Part shown: positions 35,860 through 44,996 of the stretch, one piece after another | Position numbering within the stretch: position 1 is the first letter of the stretch | Layout: each line of letters opens with the position of its first letter | Assembly (NCBI RefSeq): GCF_025561445.1 | Contig: NZ_CP095096.1 | Location: 2,211,822 to 2,275,821, forward strand | Direction: 5' to 3' | Origin: Staphylococcus sp. IVB6181 | GTDB lineage: Bacteria; Bacillota; Bacilli; Staphylococcales; Staphylococcaceae | Length of the DNA stretch: 64,000 bases | Program-made: the position numbers and the translations under genes | The notes under the pieces: generated by a model | What the model was told of the DNA's origin: nothing | The model's input: only the letters and a program-made list of their open reading frames with translations | The model's database searches: none

Positions 35860-35888
35860 AGTTTATAATAATTTTAATCTGTAGTCAA
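35860..35888 (-). promoter_or_regulatory. suf operon promoter
   Basis: Minus-strand -35 TTGACT (35883-35888), 17-bp spacer, -10 TAAACT (35860-35865), about 40 bp before the sufC start. Confidence 0.75.
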
Positions 35889-36138
35889 AACAGCACTACA
35901 TTCGTACATTTATAAATTATAACGCAATTAAACCCTAGAATAAACCTTTTAAGTACCTAAATTAAAAGAATTCTTAAATAGTAATCACTTTTAAAAATGC
36001 AATTCAATGTGAAAAGCTGCACGAATTTTAAAGCCGTTGATTCTCATTTTCTCTCCTTCTATTATCATTACCCATATCTTTGTCACATATTTAGAAGGAC
36101 AATTCCCACTGCTTTCATTTCCTATTACAACCAAAAAT
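35889..36138. other. Gene-free stretch upstream of suf operon
   Basis: About 250 bp of AT-rich sequence between the suf promoter and the terminator of the TOPRIM gene. A short plus-strand frame here has no ribosome site. Nothing else is recognised. Confidence 0.5.
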
Positions 36139-36170
36139 CACCCCCAAGCATTATGCTTGAGAGTGATAGA
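36139..36170 (-). terminator. Terminator, copy A of the 32-bp flanking repeat
   Basis: Identical over 32 bp to 38404-38435. In minus-strand RNA, CACUCUCAAGCA pairs with UGCUUGGGGGUG (with G-U pairs) around UAA, followed by AUUUUU. It begins directly after the TOPRIM gene stop. Confidence 0.85.
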
Positions 36171-36875
36171 TTACCTTTGCAATATGAAACTGACATAACT
36201 ATTTAATAAATTGATATTAGTATTTCTAACATTCATCTCAAAACTTTTCATCATCTGCCAACTGTTATCAAAGTCTTCCTCAAAATCATTTGTTATTTTT
36301 CGACAAGCAACACTTTCAATATGTTTCTCAATCTCTTCGATTTCAGTACAGTCAATATACTCAAACATCAAATCATCTTTATCTTCTTGCGACAAATTTA
36401 GTTTATTGAAAATTGCATGCTCTAAATTACACGAAAAGAAAAACAACCTAAACTCTATATTGGAAAATATTTTCGTGATGATCATTTGATTGATCTTACT
36501 GCTTTTATTTTTATTTCTACTCAGAATCTCACATTTACGCTTCTCATTAGGAACTTCAATTCTATCGTCATAATATGCAATTCTATCGACTTGATTGTTT
36601 ATTTTTACATTAGATAAGTAAACAACATCTATATCTATCACTTGAATAACAGCAATAATATCTTTCTTTTTTAACTTGTATTTAACTAATACTTCTTTCT
36701 TAATCCAATCTCCTATATTTTGCTTTATACTCTTTTGAGTATATTGTGAAAATAAATCACACCTAACTATATGGACTTGAAATTCAATATTTGATTTGAA
36801 CTTTTCTATCAAAACATTTATTAAAGCCTCATCAGTGTCCCCTTCCACCAAAGCTATAAGAATTTTGTTTTTCAT
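36171..36875 (-). CDS. TOPRIM-domain protein of an AAA/TOPRIM two-gene system
   Basis: A 234-aa protein. TOPRIM signature LVEGDTDEALIN (Glu11, Asp13, Asp15), acidic pair in VIDIDVVY (Asp81, Asp83), and a downstream SCNLEHAIFN (Asn150, Glu152, His153) like the conserved N-x-E-H of RloB/AbiL-type and OLD-like partners. Likely nuclease or metal-dependent effector. Its ATG is 44 bases inside the ATPase gene, so translation is coupled. Resembles the effector of PARIS, AbiL or Rlo-like systems, but none can be named with confidence. Confidence 0.75.
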   Translation of the reverse strand: MKNKILIALVEGDTDEALINVLIEKFKSNIEFQVHIVRCDLFSQYTQKSIKQNIGDWIKKEVLVKYKLKKKDIIAVIQVIDIDVVYLSNVKINNQVDRIAYYDDRIEVPNEKRKCEILSRNKNKSSKINQMIITKIFSNIEFRLFFFSCNLEHAIFNKLNLSQEDKDDLMFEYIDCTEIEEIEKHIESVACRKITNDFEEDFDNSWQMMKSFEMNVRNTNINLLNSYVSFILQR

Positions 36876-38220
36876 GATGACTTCCTTTTCTTGCTAGTTT
36901 TTTAAATGCTCTTTTAATTTTAAAATTATCTGTTTTATCATACAGTTCTTCTTGTTGATTTTTAATTTGCAAAGATCTTATATACACATCTCTGTTATTG
37001 GACGTTTTACTTGTATGTTTAAGTTGTACATACCTATTTTCAGAGTTCGTTGTAGTAAACCAAATTGAATGAGTGGGTAATAATTCTACAATTCTAAGAT
37101 TATGCGAAGTGAAAATCAATTGTCCCTTTGCACTCTCATCTACAATTTTCAAGACTTCTCCTAACAAATATTCAAATACTCCTGCATCTAATTCATCTAC
37201 AACTACGCAAACATTAGTCTCTTTAAATAACGCTGACAAAACACTTAGCATAGATATGATTTTGATTATACCTTCAGATTCTGTATTAAGAGGGAGCCTA
37301 TTACCATTTCTATTAGAGAGCAATTCAAATTGTATTCCTTTCGTTCCACCTTCTTTATGAATTTCAGCAATTTCATTAATTTCTATCGTCAAACCTGGAA
37401 CGATACAAGGTAAGACCACATTTATATTTGGGAAAACCTCTCTTTTCAATAAATCAAAAATCTTTTTAGGGATAGCAGCCGATTTATTATCGACACTTTG
37501 ACTCAATGGCACTATCCCTTTAACTTCATCTTGAAAGATATTAAAAGGGATTAAAATATTCGCCATTAAAAGCCCGTAATTTCTATTTTCAATAATGTGC
37601 AAGCCTTGAACAAAATGAATACTTAATGCGTAAAAAATCTGCATTTCTTCTTTTGAAAAAACTTCATTGTAAATTGGTAACATTTCACTATTAAAAATAA
37701 GCGACTTCCTTTGTTTTTTAGACAAATGAAATGAAACTAACCCTTGAATCTTCATTTCGTCTCTCATCGTTTTAATATTTTGATTTCTGACATATATTGT
37801 GTCGGAATCTGCTTGCACTAGCGTTTTGAACCTCTTGCCTTTTTCATCTTCTTTATATACTAATTTTTCAGATTCAACATGATAGCCGCTATCTTTCTCT
37901 GAAATTTCGACATAATACTCAAGATACAGCTTTTTTTTATTTTCTAATATGACAATAAACTTAGCTTGCAACCATAAATTCTCTTTACCATATGTTACTA
38001 ACCTTTTTCCGATTTGAGACAACTCTCTATTTTCTATTAAACTTTCGATAATTTTGAATGCATCAACTACCGCAGTTTTTCCTGATCCATTTTGACCATA
38101 AAACCCCACAACGTTAGATTTGTTTATATTAGAAAAATTAGCGTTTGTATTAAAGGAACCGTAGTTTACGTTTTTAATATTGCCTAATGTCATATCACTC
38201 ATTTTAATTGTTGTTTTCAT
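36832..38220 (-). CDS. AAA/ABC-type ATPase of an AAA/TOPRIM two-gene system
   Basis: A 462-aa ATPase of the AAA_15/AAA_21 (SMC/OLD-like) group: Walker A GQNGSGKT at 42-49, signature SEGIIK at 315-320, Walker B VCVVVDELD at 337-345 (Glu343 catalytic), H-loop TSHN at 371-374. The 270-residue insert has no recognised fold. The C-terminal 40 residues are very basic (KRAFKKLARKGSHHEK). Probably the sensor/regulator of the TOPRIM partner. Low-GC codon use differs from the flanking suf and met genes. Confidence 0.82.
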   Translation of the reverse strand: MKTTIKMSDMTLGNIKNVNYGSFNTNANFSNINKSNVVGFYGQNGSGKTAVVDAFKIIESLIENRELSQIGKRLVTYGKENLWLQAKFIVILENKKKLYLEYYVEISEKDSGYHVESEKLVYKEDEKGKRFKTLVQADSDTIYVRNQNIKTMRDEMKIQGLVSFHLSKKQRKSLIFNSEMLPIYNEVFSKEEMQIFYALSIHFVQGLHIIENRNYGLLMANILIPFNIFQDEVKGIVPLSQSVDNKSAAIPKKIFDLLKREVFPNINVVLPCIVPGLTIEINEIAEIHKEGGTKGIQFELLSNRNGNRLPLNTESEGIIKIISMLSVLSALFKETNVCVVVDELDAGVFEYLLGEVLKIVDESAKGQLIFTSHNLRIVELLPTHSIWFTTTNSENRYVQLKHTSKTSNNRDVYIRSLQIKNQQEELYDKTDNFKIKRAFKKLARKGSHHEKQNSYSFGGRGH

Positions 38221-38260
38221 AATTTCTCCTTATGTCACAGTCACTTAAATTCCCGCTTCT

Positions 38261-38266
38261 ATTATA
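38261..38266 (-). promoter_or_regulatory. Extended -10 promoter of the AAA/TOPRIM genes
   Basis: TGATATAAT on the minus strand (TATAAT at 38261-38266 with TG-n), 41 bp before the ATPase start. No strong -35. The stretch 38267-38403 holds nothing else recognisable. Confidence 0.5.
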
Positions 38267-38403
38267 TCACACCTATCTTATAGAATACGTTTTTTTAACT
38301 GTTTAGCCAATTTAATCAGTGTATTAGTCTTTTCTAAATATCAAATGTAGATTTATTAATCGATTTTATTTGATAACAATCTATGAATAACTCAATAAAA
38401 AAA

Positions 38404-38435
38404 CACCCCCAAGCATTATGCTTGAGAGTGATAGA
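38404..38435 (-). terminator. metQ terminator, copy B of the 32-bp flanking repeat
   Basis: Same 32 bp as 36139-36170; here the stem is followed by TTTTTTT on the minus strand and lies just after metQ. Probably the original copy. Confidence 0.9.
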
Positions 38436-38442
38436 CAATGGT

Positions 38443-39267
38443 TTACTCGGCAGGGATGACTGCACCATCGTATTTTTTATTGATGAAATCTTTAATTTCT
38501 TTAGATTGTAATGCTTTGATTAAAGCTTGGATTTTTTTATCTTTTTCATGACCTTCTTTAACCGCTACTAAGTTTGCGTATGGGTTGTTTTCTGGTTTTT
38601 CAAGTGCGATAGAGTCTTTTTTAGGACTTAATTTTTGTTCGATCGCGAAGTTAGAGTTGATGATTGCTGCGTCAACATCTTGGTTTTGATAGATTTTTGG
38701 TAAGTACTCAGCTGATTGTTTGTTGTTGAATTTGATATCTTTTTTGTTTTCTACAATGTCGCTGAAGTGTGCGTCTTGGATTTTAACGCCTTTTTTCAAT
38801 TTCATTAAGCCTTCGTCAACGAAGAATTTCAAGAAACGTCCTTCTTCAGCTGGGTTGTTTGATACGTAAACTGTTGCGCCTTTTGGAAGTTCTTTCAAGC
38901 TTTTGTATTTTTTAGAATACACAGCCATTGGTTCTAAGTGAACGTTGCCTACAGATACTAATTTATAGCCTTTGCTTTTCTTTTCAGTGTTTAAGTAAGG
39001 TGTGTGTTGGAAGAAGTTCGCATCCAATTCACCGCTGTCTACTAATTTGTTAGGTGTAGTATAGTCGTTGATTGTTTTAATTTTTAAGTCATAACCTTCT
39101 TTTTTCAAGATTGGTTTTGCTTGTTCTAAAAGTTCAGCGTGAGGTGCCGGTGATGCTCCGACTTTAATTGTCTTAGATTCTTCTCCGCTTGATTTGTCTT
39201 TATTGCCGCATGCTGCTAAAGCTACAGTTAATACTAAAACTGCTAAAATAGTAATAATCTTTTTCAT
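38443..39267 (-). CDS. metQ: Methionine ABC transporter lipoprotein MetQ
   Basis: A 274-aa NlpA-family lipoprotein. Lipobox LAAC at 17-20 after a short hydrophobic signal, then the NlpA fold (KVGASPAPHAELLEQAKPIL, DANFFQHTPYL, VYVSNNPAEEGR). Binds methionine outside the membrane. Last gene of the SAM-riboswitch operon; followed by a strong terminator. Confidence 0.96.
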   Translation of the reverse strand: MKKIITILAVLVLTVALAACGNKDKSSGEESKTIKVGASPAPHAELLEQAKPILKKEGYDLKIKTINDYTTPNKLVDSGELDANFFQHTPYLNTEKKSKGYKLVSVGNVHLEPMAVYSKKYKSLKELPKGATVYVSNNPAEEGRFLKFFVDEGLMKLKKGVKIQDAHFSDIVENKKDIKFNNKQSAEYLPKIYQNQDVDAAIINSNFAIEQKLSPKKDSIALEKPENNPYANLVAVKEGHEKDKKIQALIKALQSKEIKDFINKKYDGAVIPAE

Positions 39268-39291
39268 TGAATTGACCCTCTCTTAATGTAA

Positions 39292-39987
39292 TTAACGTTT
39301 ATCGATTTTATTTGTAGCCCAGTCACCCACAAATTGGATAATGAACACAAATACCAAAATAAAGATAGTTGAAACCAAGATGACGTCATTTTGGTTTCTT
39401 GTAAAGCCTGTTAAATAAGCTAAGTTACCTAAACCGCCGGCACCGATTACCCCGGCCACTGCAGTTGAACCTACTAATGCGATAGCTGTAACTGTAATAC
39501 CTGAGATAAGTGCTGGACGTGATTCAGGAATTAATACTTTTCGAATAATTGTCCAAGTATTTGCACCCATTGAACGTGCAGCTTCAATAACGCCTTTATC
39601 TATTTCTTTAAACGCAATTTCAACTAAACGTGCATAGAATGGTGCCGCGCCAATGACTAATGCCGGCAATGCCCCTGTCGGTCCGCTGATTGTTCCTAAA
39701 ATCAAACTTGTAAATGGAATCAATAACAAGATTAAAATGATGAACGGAATTGCACGGAACAAGTTGACAATGAATGATACGATTTGATAAAACACTTTGG
39801 CTGCCGGTGATTTGCTTTTAGCTGTTAAGAAAAGCAGCACACCTAAAATAATGCCGATAAAGAATGCAAAAACAGTTGAAATAGCAGTCATATAAAGTGT
39901 TTCGTATGAAGCCACCCAAACTTGATCCCCTTGGACGTTCGGCATGGTTACCATTTCGCGCAGAATATCGCTGAATGACTTATCCAT
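39292..39987 (-). CDS. metI: Methionine ABC transporter permease MetI
   Basis: A 231-aa permease with five or six membrane helices and the EAA-type motif [22 protein letters not shown]. Its start overlaps the metN stop by eight bases. Confidence 0.96.
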   Translation of the reverse strand: MDKSFSDILREMVTMPNVQGDQVWVASYETLYMTAISTVFAFFIGIILGVLLFLTAKSKSPAAKVFYQIVSFIVNLFRAIPFIILILLLIPFTSLILGTISGPTGALPALVIGAAPFYARLVEIAFKEIDKGVIEAARSMGANTWTIIRKVLIPESRPALISGITVTAIALVGSTAVAGVIGAGGLGNLAYLTGFTRNQNDVILVSTIFILVFVFIIQFVGDWATNKIDKR

Positions 39988-41005
39988 TTCGAATCACCTC
40001 CACATGTACATTGCGGTTTTCAAGCTCGTTTTTAAAATCATCAAAAAATTCAGTTTTCAAGTCTGCAATATGTACAATCAAGAAACCGATCGGTCCGCTT
40101 TTCGAATGACGGATATTCGCTTCTAAGATGTTCACATCGAGATTATATTTTTGAGTGATATATGATACAACCGGTTCAGTTGTTTCTTCTCCTGAGAAGT
40201 TCAAACGGACAATGTAACCATTTGTTGCTTCTGGAATAAGTTCTTGAATCGATTCATCGAATTCATCATTCAAGCCCTCTTTAACGAAGCGTTTAGTTAC
40301 CGGATGCTGAGGATTTTCAAAGACCTCTTTTACATCGCCGCGTTCAATCACTTTACCATTTTCCATTACTGCAACTTCATCGCAGATTTGACGAATGACA
40401 TTCATTTCATGCGTAATGATAACAATTGTTAAATCTTCTTCTTTTCTGATTTTCAGTAATAACTCTAAAATTTCATCAGTTGTTTGCGGGTCGAGTGCAC
40501 TTGTTGCCTCATCGCAAAGCAATACTTTCGGTTCGTTCGCTAAAGCACGTGCAATACCCACTCTTTGTTTTTGACCGCCAGATAGTTCAGAAGGATAAGA
40601 ATTTTCTCGCCCTTTAAGTCCTACAAGTTCTACAAGCTCTTGTGCTCTGCTTTCAGCTTTCTTCTTATCTACTCCGGCTATTTCCAACGGAAACTTAATG
40701 TTATCTACAACAGTTCGCGACCAAAGCAAGTTGAAATGTTGGAATATCATACTTACCTTTTGTCGTTTCTGTCTAAGCTGCGCCTTGCTGAGTTGTCCTA
40801 ATTCATCTCCATCTATGATGACTTCTCCTGATGTAGGTTCCTCTAAATAATTTAAAATTCTGACAAGTGTACTTTTACCGGCACCTGAAAACCCGATGAC
40901 ACCGTATATGACACCTTCTGCCACATCTAAATCGACATGATCAACTGCCAGCACATCTTGGTGTTTCGTCTTATACCTTTTGACGATTTGTTTCAGTTGA
41001 ATCAC
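39980..41005 (-). CDS. metN: Methionine ABC transporter ATPase MetN
   Basis: A 341-aa ATPase, as in S. aureus. GTG start ([17 protein letters not shown]) supported by AAAGGGGAG. Walker [10 protein letters not shown], signature LSGGQKQR, Walker [13 protein letters not shown], plus the C-terminal NIL domain ([19 protein letters not shown]) that senses methionine. Confidence 0.96.
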   Translation of the reverse strand: MIQLKQIVKRYKTKHQDVLAVDHVDLDVAEGVIYGVIGFSGAGKSTLVRILNYLEEPTSGEVIIDGDELGQLSKAQLRQKRQKVSMIFQHFNLLWSRTVVDNIKFPLEIAGVDKKKAESRAQELVELVGLKGRENSYPSELSGGQKQRVGIARALANEPKVLLCDEATSALDPQTTDEILELLLKIRKEEDLTIVIITHEMNVIRQICDEVAVMENGKVIERGDVKEVFENPQHPVTKRFVKEGLNDEFDESIQELIPEATNGYIVRLNFSGEETTEPVVSYITQKYNLDVNILEANIRHSKSGPIGFLIVHIADLKTEFFDDFKNELENRNVHVEVIRNG

Positions 41006-41073
41006 TTGTTTCTCCCCTTTCCTTACTTTACCTGCAAAATTAAAAATGCTTTCTCTTATCGCTGCTGTAAGCA

Positions 41074-41208
41074 AAAAAGAGAAAGCAATTTAAAATTTCT
41101 TTCTCTCATCTTCAAAAGCAGTTCAACTTTTTGTGAATTGGCACCATTTCTTTAAAAGACGGTTGCCGGGTTTCAACGGGCACATCCCTCCACCTCTCTT
41201 GATAAGAG
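41074..41208 (-). promoter_or_regulatory. SAM-I (S-box) riboswitch with terminator
   Basis: Minus-strand aptamer: P1 CUCUUAUC (41201-41208) with GAUGAGAG (41103-41110), S-box core AGAGGUGGAGGGA, GAAACCCGGCAACC and GGUGCCAAUUC. The 3' side of P1 overlaps a terminator AGAGAAAG / CUUUCUCU + UUUUU. SAM binding should stop transcription of metNIQ. Confidence 0.97.
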
Positions 41209-41261
41209 ATAACTATTTAATTGATATTAATCCTACCACTTCACTCGGTAGGCGTCAATAA

Positions 41262-41558
41262 CTATTTTAAATTTTCTAATAAATAAGGAACAGATTGAAA
41301 TGCATAAATGCGTTTTAGTTCCTCATCTTTAGACATCACCATCAAAACAGGAACAGATTGAATTTGATATTGTTCGCTGAAATCTGCATGGAAGTTTAAA
41401 TCTGCCTTAACAATCGGCAAGTCTAAAATCTCATTTGCAATATCCAGCATGCGTTCAGACACTTTGCATGTTCCGCACATCGGTGTGTAGCCGAATATCA
41501 AATGTTTATCTTGATCAAAGTTTTGTGTGATATCTGCAATATGCTGCTTAGAACTCAT
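41262..41558 (-). CDS. Thioredoxin-like protein
   Basis: A 98-aa thioredoxin-fold protein with the active site PMCGTCKVSERML (CxxC), the cis-proline in SVPVLMV and no signal peptide. Probably a cytoplasmic disulfide reductase. It overlaps the upstream TOPRIM gene by four bases, an arrangement conserved in staphylococci. Confidence 0.92.
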   Translation of the reverse strand: MSSKQHIADITQNFDQDKHLIFGYTPMCGTCKVSERMLDIANEILDLPIVKADLNFHADFSEQYQIQSVPVLMVMSKDEELKRIYAFQSVPYLLENLK

Positions 41559-41917
41559 CTATATACTAATCCTTTCACAGGTGCTTCACCTTTTACCATA
41601 AATCCATAATTTCTAAGCACTCTGGCAAGATATGGGCGTGGACAGCGAGCCACCTCGCAATATGTTTTATCTACAAAAATATGCTCGCTCTCAGAAAGAT
41701 AATGTTTAAACCATTGACGAATCCGTCTGCCTTCCTTATCCGCATCAACAAGAATATAAACCGGACGCTCATATAATGTTTCGATCATATCATCTAATTT
41801 ATCGATTCCCATCGTACCATGTGTACAAATAATCTGTACTGGTTCATCAATGACCTCTTGAACACGCTTCTTATCTGTCTTACCTTCAACAACGATTACT
41901 TTATCTAACAATGCCAT
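41555..41917 (-). CDS. Small TOPRIM-domain protein
   Basis: A 120-aa protein. Start MALLDKVIVVEGKTDK is supported by GGAGTG. TOPRIM motifs VVEGKTD and VYILVDADKEG; then a Cys-containing segment YCEVARCPRP. Related to RNase M5 and primase TOPRIM proteins; conserved in staphylococci next to the thioredoxin-like gene, exact role unknown. Upstream of it the gap to about 42150 holds no gene. Confidence 0.88.
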   Translation of the reverse strand: MALLDKVIVVEGKTDKKRVQEVIDEPVQIICTHGTMGIDKLDDMIETLYERPVYILVDADKEGRRIRQWFKHYLSESEHIFVDKTYCEVARCPRPYLARVLRNYGFMVKGEAPVKGLVYR

Positions 41918-42151
41918 ATTCACTACACTCCAATACTCTCGTGATATCATTGCATAATAACTTGCAAACGTAAGTGCTTAGGTTCTTACCAATATTATAT
42001 TGTTTTGTGAGCTGCTAACTCAATTGTAACGCAAGCGCCTTTTAAATTACACGCAACTTGTTTTATGTACAAACAAGCCCTTTTAATTTATGTAATAATT
42101 CTGCTGTTAAGCACTTGCACTTTACCTTCATAGTTACTTATAGCCCGTTAA

Positions 42152-42190
42152 ATAAAAAAATAACTCCAAAATACAAAGTATCTTGGAGTT
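42152..42190 (-). terminator. gcvH terminator
   Basis: AACTCCAA...TTGGAGTT stem followed by ATTTTTTTATT on the minus strand. Confidence 0.88.
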
Positions 42191-42205
42191 ACGACGAATC
42201 GTCAA

Positions 42206-42586
42206 TTATTCACCGATCATTTCTTTATATTGATCTGCTGATAATAATTCATCTAATTGGCTTTCGTCATTTAATTTAACTTTAACCATCCATGCTTTTT
42301 CGTATGGTGATTCATTAACAAATTCTGGGCTGTCTTCTAATTCTTCGTTAACTTCGACTACAGTTCCTGAAACTGGAGCGTATAATTCAGAAACAGTTTT
42401 AACTGATTCAACGCTTCCGAAAGATTCGCCCTCTTCGATATCATCGTCAGCTTCTGGTAATTCAACGAATACGATATCACCAAGTTCTCCTTGAGCGTAT
42501 TCAGTAATACCGATTGTTACTGTATCGTCCTCAACTTTTACCCATTCATGTTCTTTTGAATATTTTAATTCCTCTGGCACTGCCAC
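42206..42586 (-). CDS. gcvH: Glycine cleavage system H protein
   Basis: A 126-aa lipoyl carrier ([19 protein letters not shown]). The lipoyl lysine is Lys63 in [12 protein letters not shown]. It shuttles the aminomethyl group between P, T and L proteins and in Gram-positives also donates lipoyl groups to other enzymes. Monocistronic with its own terminator. Confidence 0.97.
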   Translation of the reverse strand: MAVPEELKYSKEHEWVKVEDDTVTIGITEYAQGELGDIVFVELPEADDDIEEGESFGSVESVKTVSELYAPVSGTVVEVNEELEDSPEFVNESPYEKAWMVKVKLNDESQLDELLSADQYKEMIGE

Positions 42587-42735
42587 ACGAATCCCCTCCT
42601 ATTTTATAAATGAATACTCTTTAATGATGCCATATGAAACCTTTTCATTCAACTATTTATAGACATCTTGTAGTTTTTTAATCTTTAGAGTTAATTTAAT
42701 AATTAGCAATCTGTTGTTGCTGTTGGGCTTTTAAC

Positions 42736-43092
42736 TTAATTTACCCAAGTATCTTTGTATTCTTGCTCTTTAAAACCTAATGTAATTTTATTGCCAGACA
42801 CAGCAAGCGGACGTTTGACTAACATACCGTCAGAAGCCAATAAATCTAGTTTTTCATCATCAGACAAACTGTCTAATCTATCTTTCAGACCAAGTTCGCG
42901 GTATTTTCCTCCGCGTTTGTTAAATAACTTATCAAGCTCAACACCCGTTTTATCAATAATGTCTTGCAGCTCTCTTTTATTCGGGTTTAGTTCTACAATA
43001 TCAATCGGTTCATAACTTACACCATATTCATCTAAAAATTTTGCAGCTTTTTTACAAGTCGTACAGTTGTGGTACTGATAGAATCTAATCAT
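42736..43092 (-). CDS. ArsC/Spx-family protein
   Basis: A 118-aa protein with CTTCKKAAKFLDEYG (CxxC at residues 10-13) and the family C-terminal MLVKRPLAVSGNKITLGF. Fits the arsenate-reductase-like/Spx family; staphylococci keep it near gcvH. Whether it reduces a substrate or binds RNA polymerase cannot be told. AAAGGAGGTC stands before the start. Confidence 0.9.
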   Translation of the reverse strand: MIRFYQYHNCTTCKKAAKFLDEYGVSYEPIDIVELNPNKRELQDIIDKTGVELDKLFNKRGGKYRELGLKDRLDSLSDDEKLDLLASDGMLVKRPLAVSGNKITLGFKEQEYKDTWVN

Positions 43093-43235
43093 CTTTTGAC
43101 CTCCTTTAACTAATTATTTCTAATATAGCAAATTTTCATAAAGAACGCTTTAAATTATAGGTATATTTTTTTAATCTTACGCACAAATTGGTTATAATAA
43201 TGTTAGTAGTATCAGAAAAAAGGAGAGAAATTTAA

Positions 43236-43559
43236 ATGGAATCGATTAAAACACGTCAAGATTTCGATAATATCATTCAAAGCAATGAACCAGTTATCAT
43301 TAAATTCGAAGCTGGCTGGTGCCCTGATTGCCGTGCTATGGATATGTGGATTGACCCGATTGTTGAAAAATACAACGACTATAAATGGTATACAGTAAAC
43401 CGCGACGAATTAGAAGATGTTGCACAAGATTACGAAGTCATGGGTATTCCTAGCTTGCTTGTATTCAAAGATGGAAAAAAAACTGCACACTTGCATTCAG
43501 CAAATGCTAAATCTCCAGAACAAGTTGAAGATTTCTTAAGCCAAACTTTCAATAAATAA
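43236..43559 (+). CDS. Thioredoxin-family protein
   Basis: A 107-aa thioredoxin with active site AGWCPDCRAMDMW and cis-proline in MGIPSLLVF. Divergent from the ArsC-like gene, with a TATAAT at 43193-43198 and AAAGGAGAG before the ATG. A cytoplasmic reductase by inference. Confidence 0.92.
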   Translation: MESIKTRQDFDNIIQSNEPVIIKFEAGWCPDCRAMDMWIDPIVEKYNDYKWYTVNRDELEDVAQDYEVMGIPSLLVFKDGKKTAHLHSANAKSPEQVEDFLSQTFNK

Positions 43560-43588
43560 TTAATAATTTTACGTCTAACGTATAAATA

Positions 43589-43624
43589 AAGCCGGGTTGC
43601 ATTGATTTGCAGCCCGGCTTTTTC
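43589..43624. terminator. Bidirectional terminator
   Basis: AAGCCGGGTTGC / GCAGCCCGGCTT stem with T-runs on both sides, between the convergent thioredoxin and nitroreductase genes. Confidence 0.92.
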
Positions 43625-43630
43625 TATACA

Positions 43631-44173
43631 TTAATATTCTGAAATAAAATTTTCAGTATGACGCGGTTTTTTTGGAGGGATTTTTGTTTCCATGTCTGTA
43701 AGATATAAGAAACCTAATAAATCTTCATCATCTTCTACACCTAATACTTTTCTCACTTTAGGTTGGAAAATGTATGGCGGTGTTTTCCAGCACGTACCGA
43801 TGCCTGCTTCATGCAGCAGCAGCATCAGGTTTTGTGCATAAGCACCAAATGCTAAATGGTTCTCTAGGTTTTCTTTTTGTCTTGGATCTCGTTTTACGAT
43901 CAATACGAGTAAGCCGCCTAATTTTGTCACTGCATCGTAGTGACTTTGCTGTTTCTCTGGTTCGTTGCGAAACGCATAACGAGAAACCGATCTGCTTAAA
44001 TCAGGCAGTCTGTCTTTAGACACATGGATGATTCTCCAAGGTTCCCTCATTCCATGATTAGGTGCATCTGTAGAGAGTTTTAATGCTTCATACAACGCTT
44101 TATCATCTATATGCATATCATGGTCAAAAATCTTCACACTGCGTCTTGAAGAAATTGCTTCCCTTAATTCCAC
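43631..44173 (-). CDS. Nitroreductase-family flavoprotein
   Basis: A 180-aa FMN-dependent nitroreductase-like protein: AISSRRSVKIF (FMN phosphate), DAPNHGMREPWRIIHV, FGAYAQNLMLLLHEAGIGTCW. It reduces nitro or quinone substrates with NAD(P)H; the natural substrate is unknown. Preceded by a promoter with a perfect Fur box, so iron should repress it. Confidence 0.92.
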   Translation of the reverse strand: MELREAISSRRSVKIFDHDMHIDDKALYEALKLSTDAPNHGMREPWRIIHVSKDRLPDLSRSVSRYAFRNEPEKQQSHYDAVTKLGGLLVLIVKRDPRQKENLENHLAFGAYAQNLMLLLHEAGIGTCWKTPPYIFQPKVRKVLGVEDDEDLLGFLYLTDMETKIPPKKPRHTENFISEY

Positions 44174-44195
44174 AATCCAACTCTCCTTTACCTAT

Positions 44196-44210
44196 TGATA
44201 ATCATTATCA
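44196..44210. promoter_or_regulatory. Fur box of the nitroreductase gene
   Basis: TGATAATCATTATCA, a perfect 7-1-7 match to TGATAATNATTATCA, lying between the -10 (44216-44221) and the start codon. Confidence 0.88.
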
Positions 44211-44215
44211 TTTAT

Positions 44216-44244
44216 AGTATAGATTGGTTTACATATTATTTCAA
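44216..44244 (-). promoter_or_regulatory. Nitroreductase promoter
   Basis: Minus-strand -35 TTGAAA (44239-44244), 17-bp spacer, -10 TATACT (44216-44221), immediately upstream of the Fur box. Confidence 0.8.
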
Positions 44245-44245
44245 A

Positions 44246-44971
44246 TTATTTGTTTATATCATATAAAGTTAACAATTCTTTTAATTTGCTGACATGAATT
44301 TGTCCTGGTGCTTGCGCTTCACCTAACGCACCATATGACACTGTACCGCCAAAGACACCTTGCGCTGTTCTTGAAACCAGTCCTAATTGAGACATAGAAA
44401 TACCAATCACTTTAGCGCCGACACTCTCTGATGAAATATACAACGCATCTAATAAATGCGTTACATCCTCTGCAGTGTTCGGCATTACTGCAAGTTTTAT
44501 ATAATCTGCCCCTGTCTTACTCATTTTAAAGTAAGTAAATTTCAAGTTTTCTAACGGAGGTGTTTGTTTGAAGTCATGTTGAGAAAGTACTACTTCTAAA
44601 TCGTATGCTTGTGCTTTCTTTACTAATTGCTCAATACGTAATTTGTTTTGTTCTTCCCATTCAATATCAATCATATCGATACCAGACAATTCGATTAATG
44701 CTTCAACCAATTCATAATAAGCTGTTTCGGATTTTTCCCCTTTTCCGCCTTGTGAACTTGTACGATAGGTCACTAGAATTTTGGCAGTTTGATGTGCCTC
44801 ATGCAATGCAGCTGTTAATGCTTCTAATGCCTCTTGATCAAACGTTTCTCGCTGATCGATTCTTAATTCAATGATATCTATTGCTGCTGCATTTTCCTTC
44901 AATTGTGTCAGTAATTCTTCTGTTGCTTCAAATTTCGGCGCAATAGTAGCCGCGACTTCAACCTGTGTCAT
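44246..44971 (-). CDS. aroD: 3-dehydroquinate dehydratase (type I)
   Basis: A 241-aa enzyme. Start MTQVEVAATIAPKFEAT is supported by AAAGGGG. Type I motifs: IIELRID (Glu), VVLSQHDFKQTP (catalytic His), and the Schiff-base lysine in ADYIKLAVMP. It makes 3-dehydroshikimate in the shikimate pathway. The nitroreductase promoter overlaps its 3' end. Confidence 0.96.
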   Translation of the reverse strand: MTQVEVAATIAPKFEATEELLTQLKENAAAIDIIELRIDQRETFDQEALEALTAALHEAHQTAKILVTYRTSSQGGKGEKSETAYYELVEALIELSGIDMIDIEWEEQNKLRIEQLVKKAQAYDLEVVLSQHDFKQTPPLENLKFTYFKMSKTGADYIKLAVMPNTAEDVTHLLDALYISSESVGAKVIGISMSQLGLVSRTAQGVFGGTVSYGALGEAQAPGQIHVSKLKELLTLYDINK

Positions 44972-44996
44972 TGTAACAACCCCTTTATTTAACATT

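Noticed and set aside
35997..36206. 69-aa plus-strand open frame upstream of the suf operon
   Set aside because: No ribosome site, runs through the TOPRIM terminator and into that gene on the other strand; composition is not protein-like.
36139..38435. The AAA/TOPRIM module as an insertion sequence or transposon
   Set aside because: No transposase or integrase and no terminal inverted repeats; the flanking repeats are terminators, not transposon ends.
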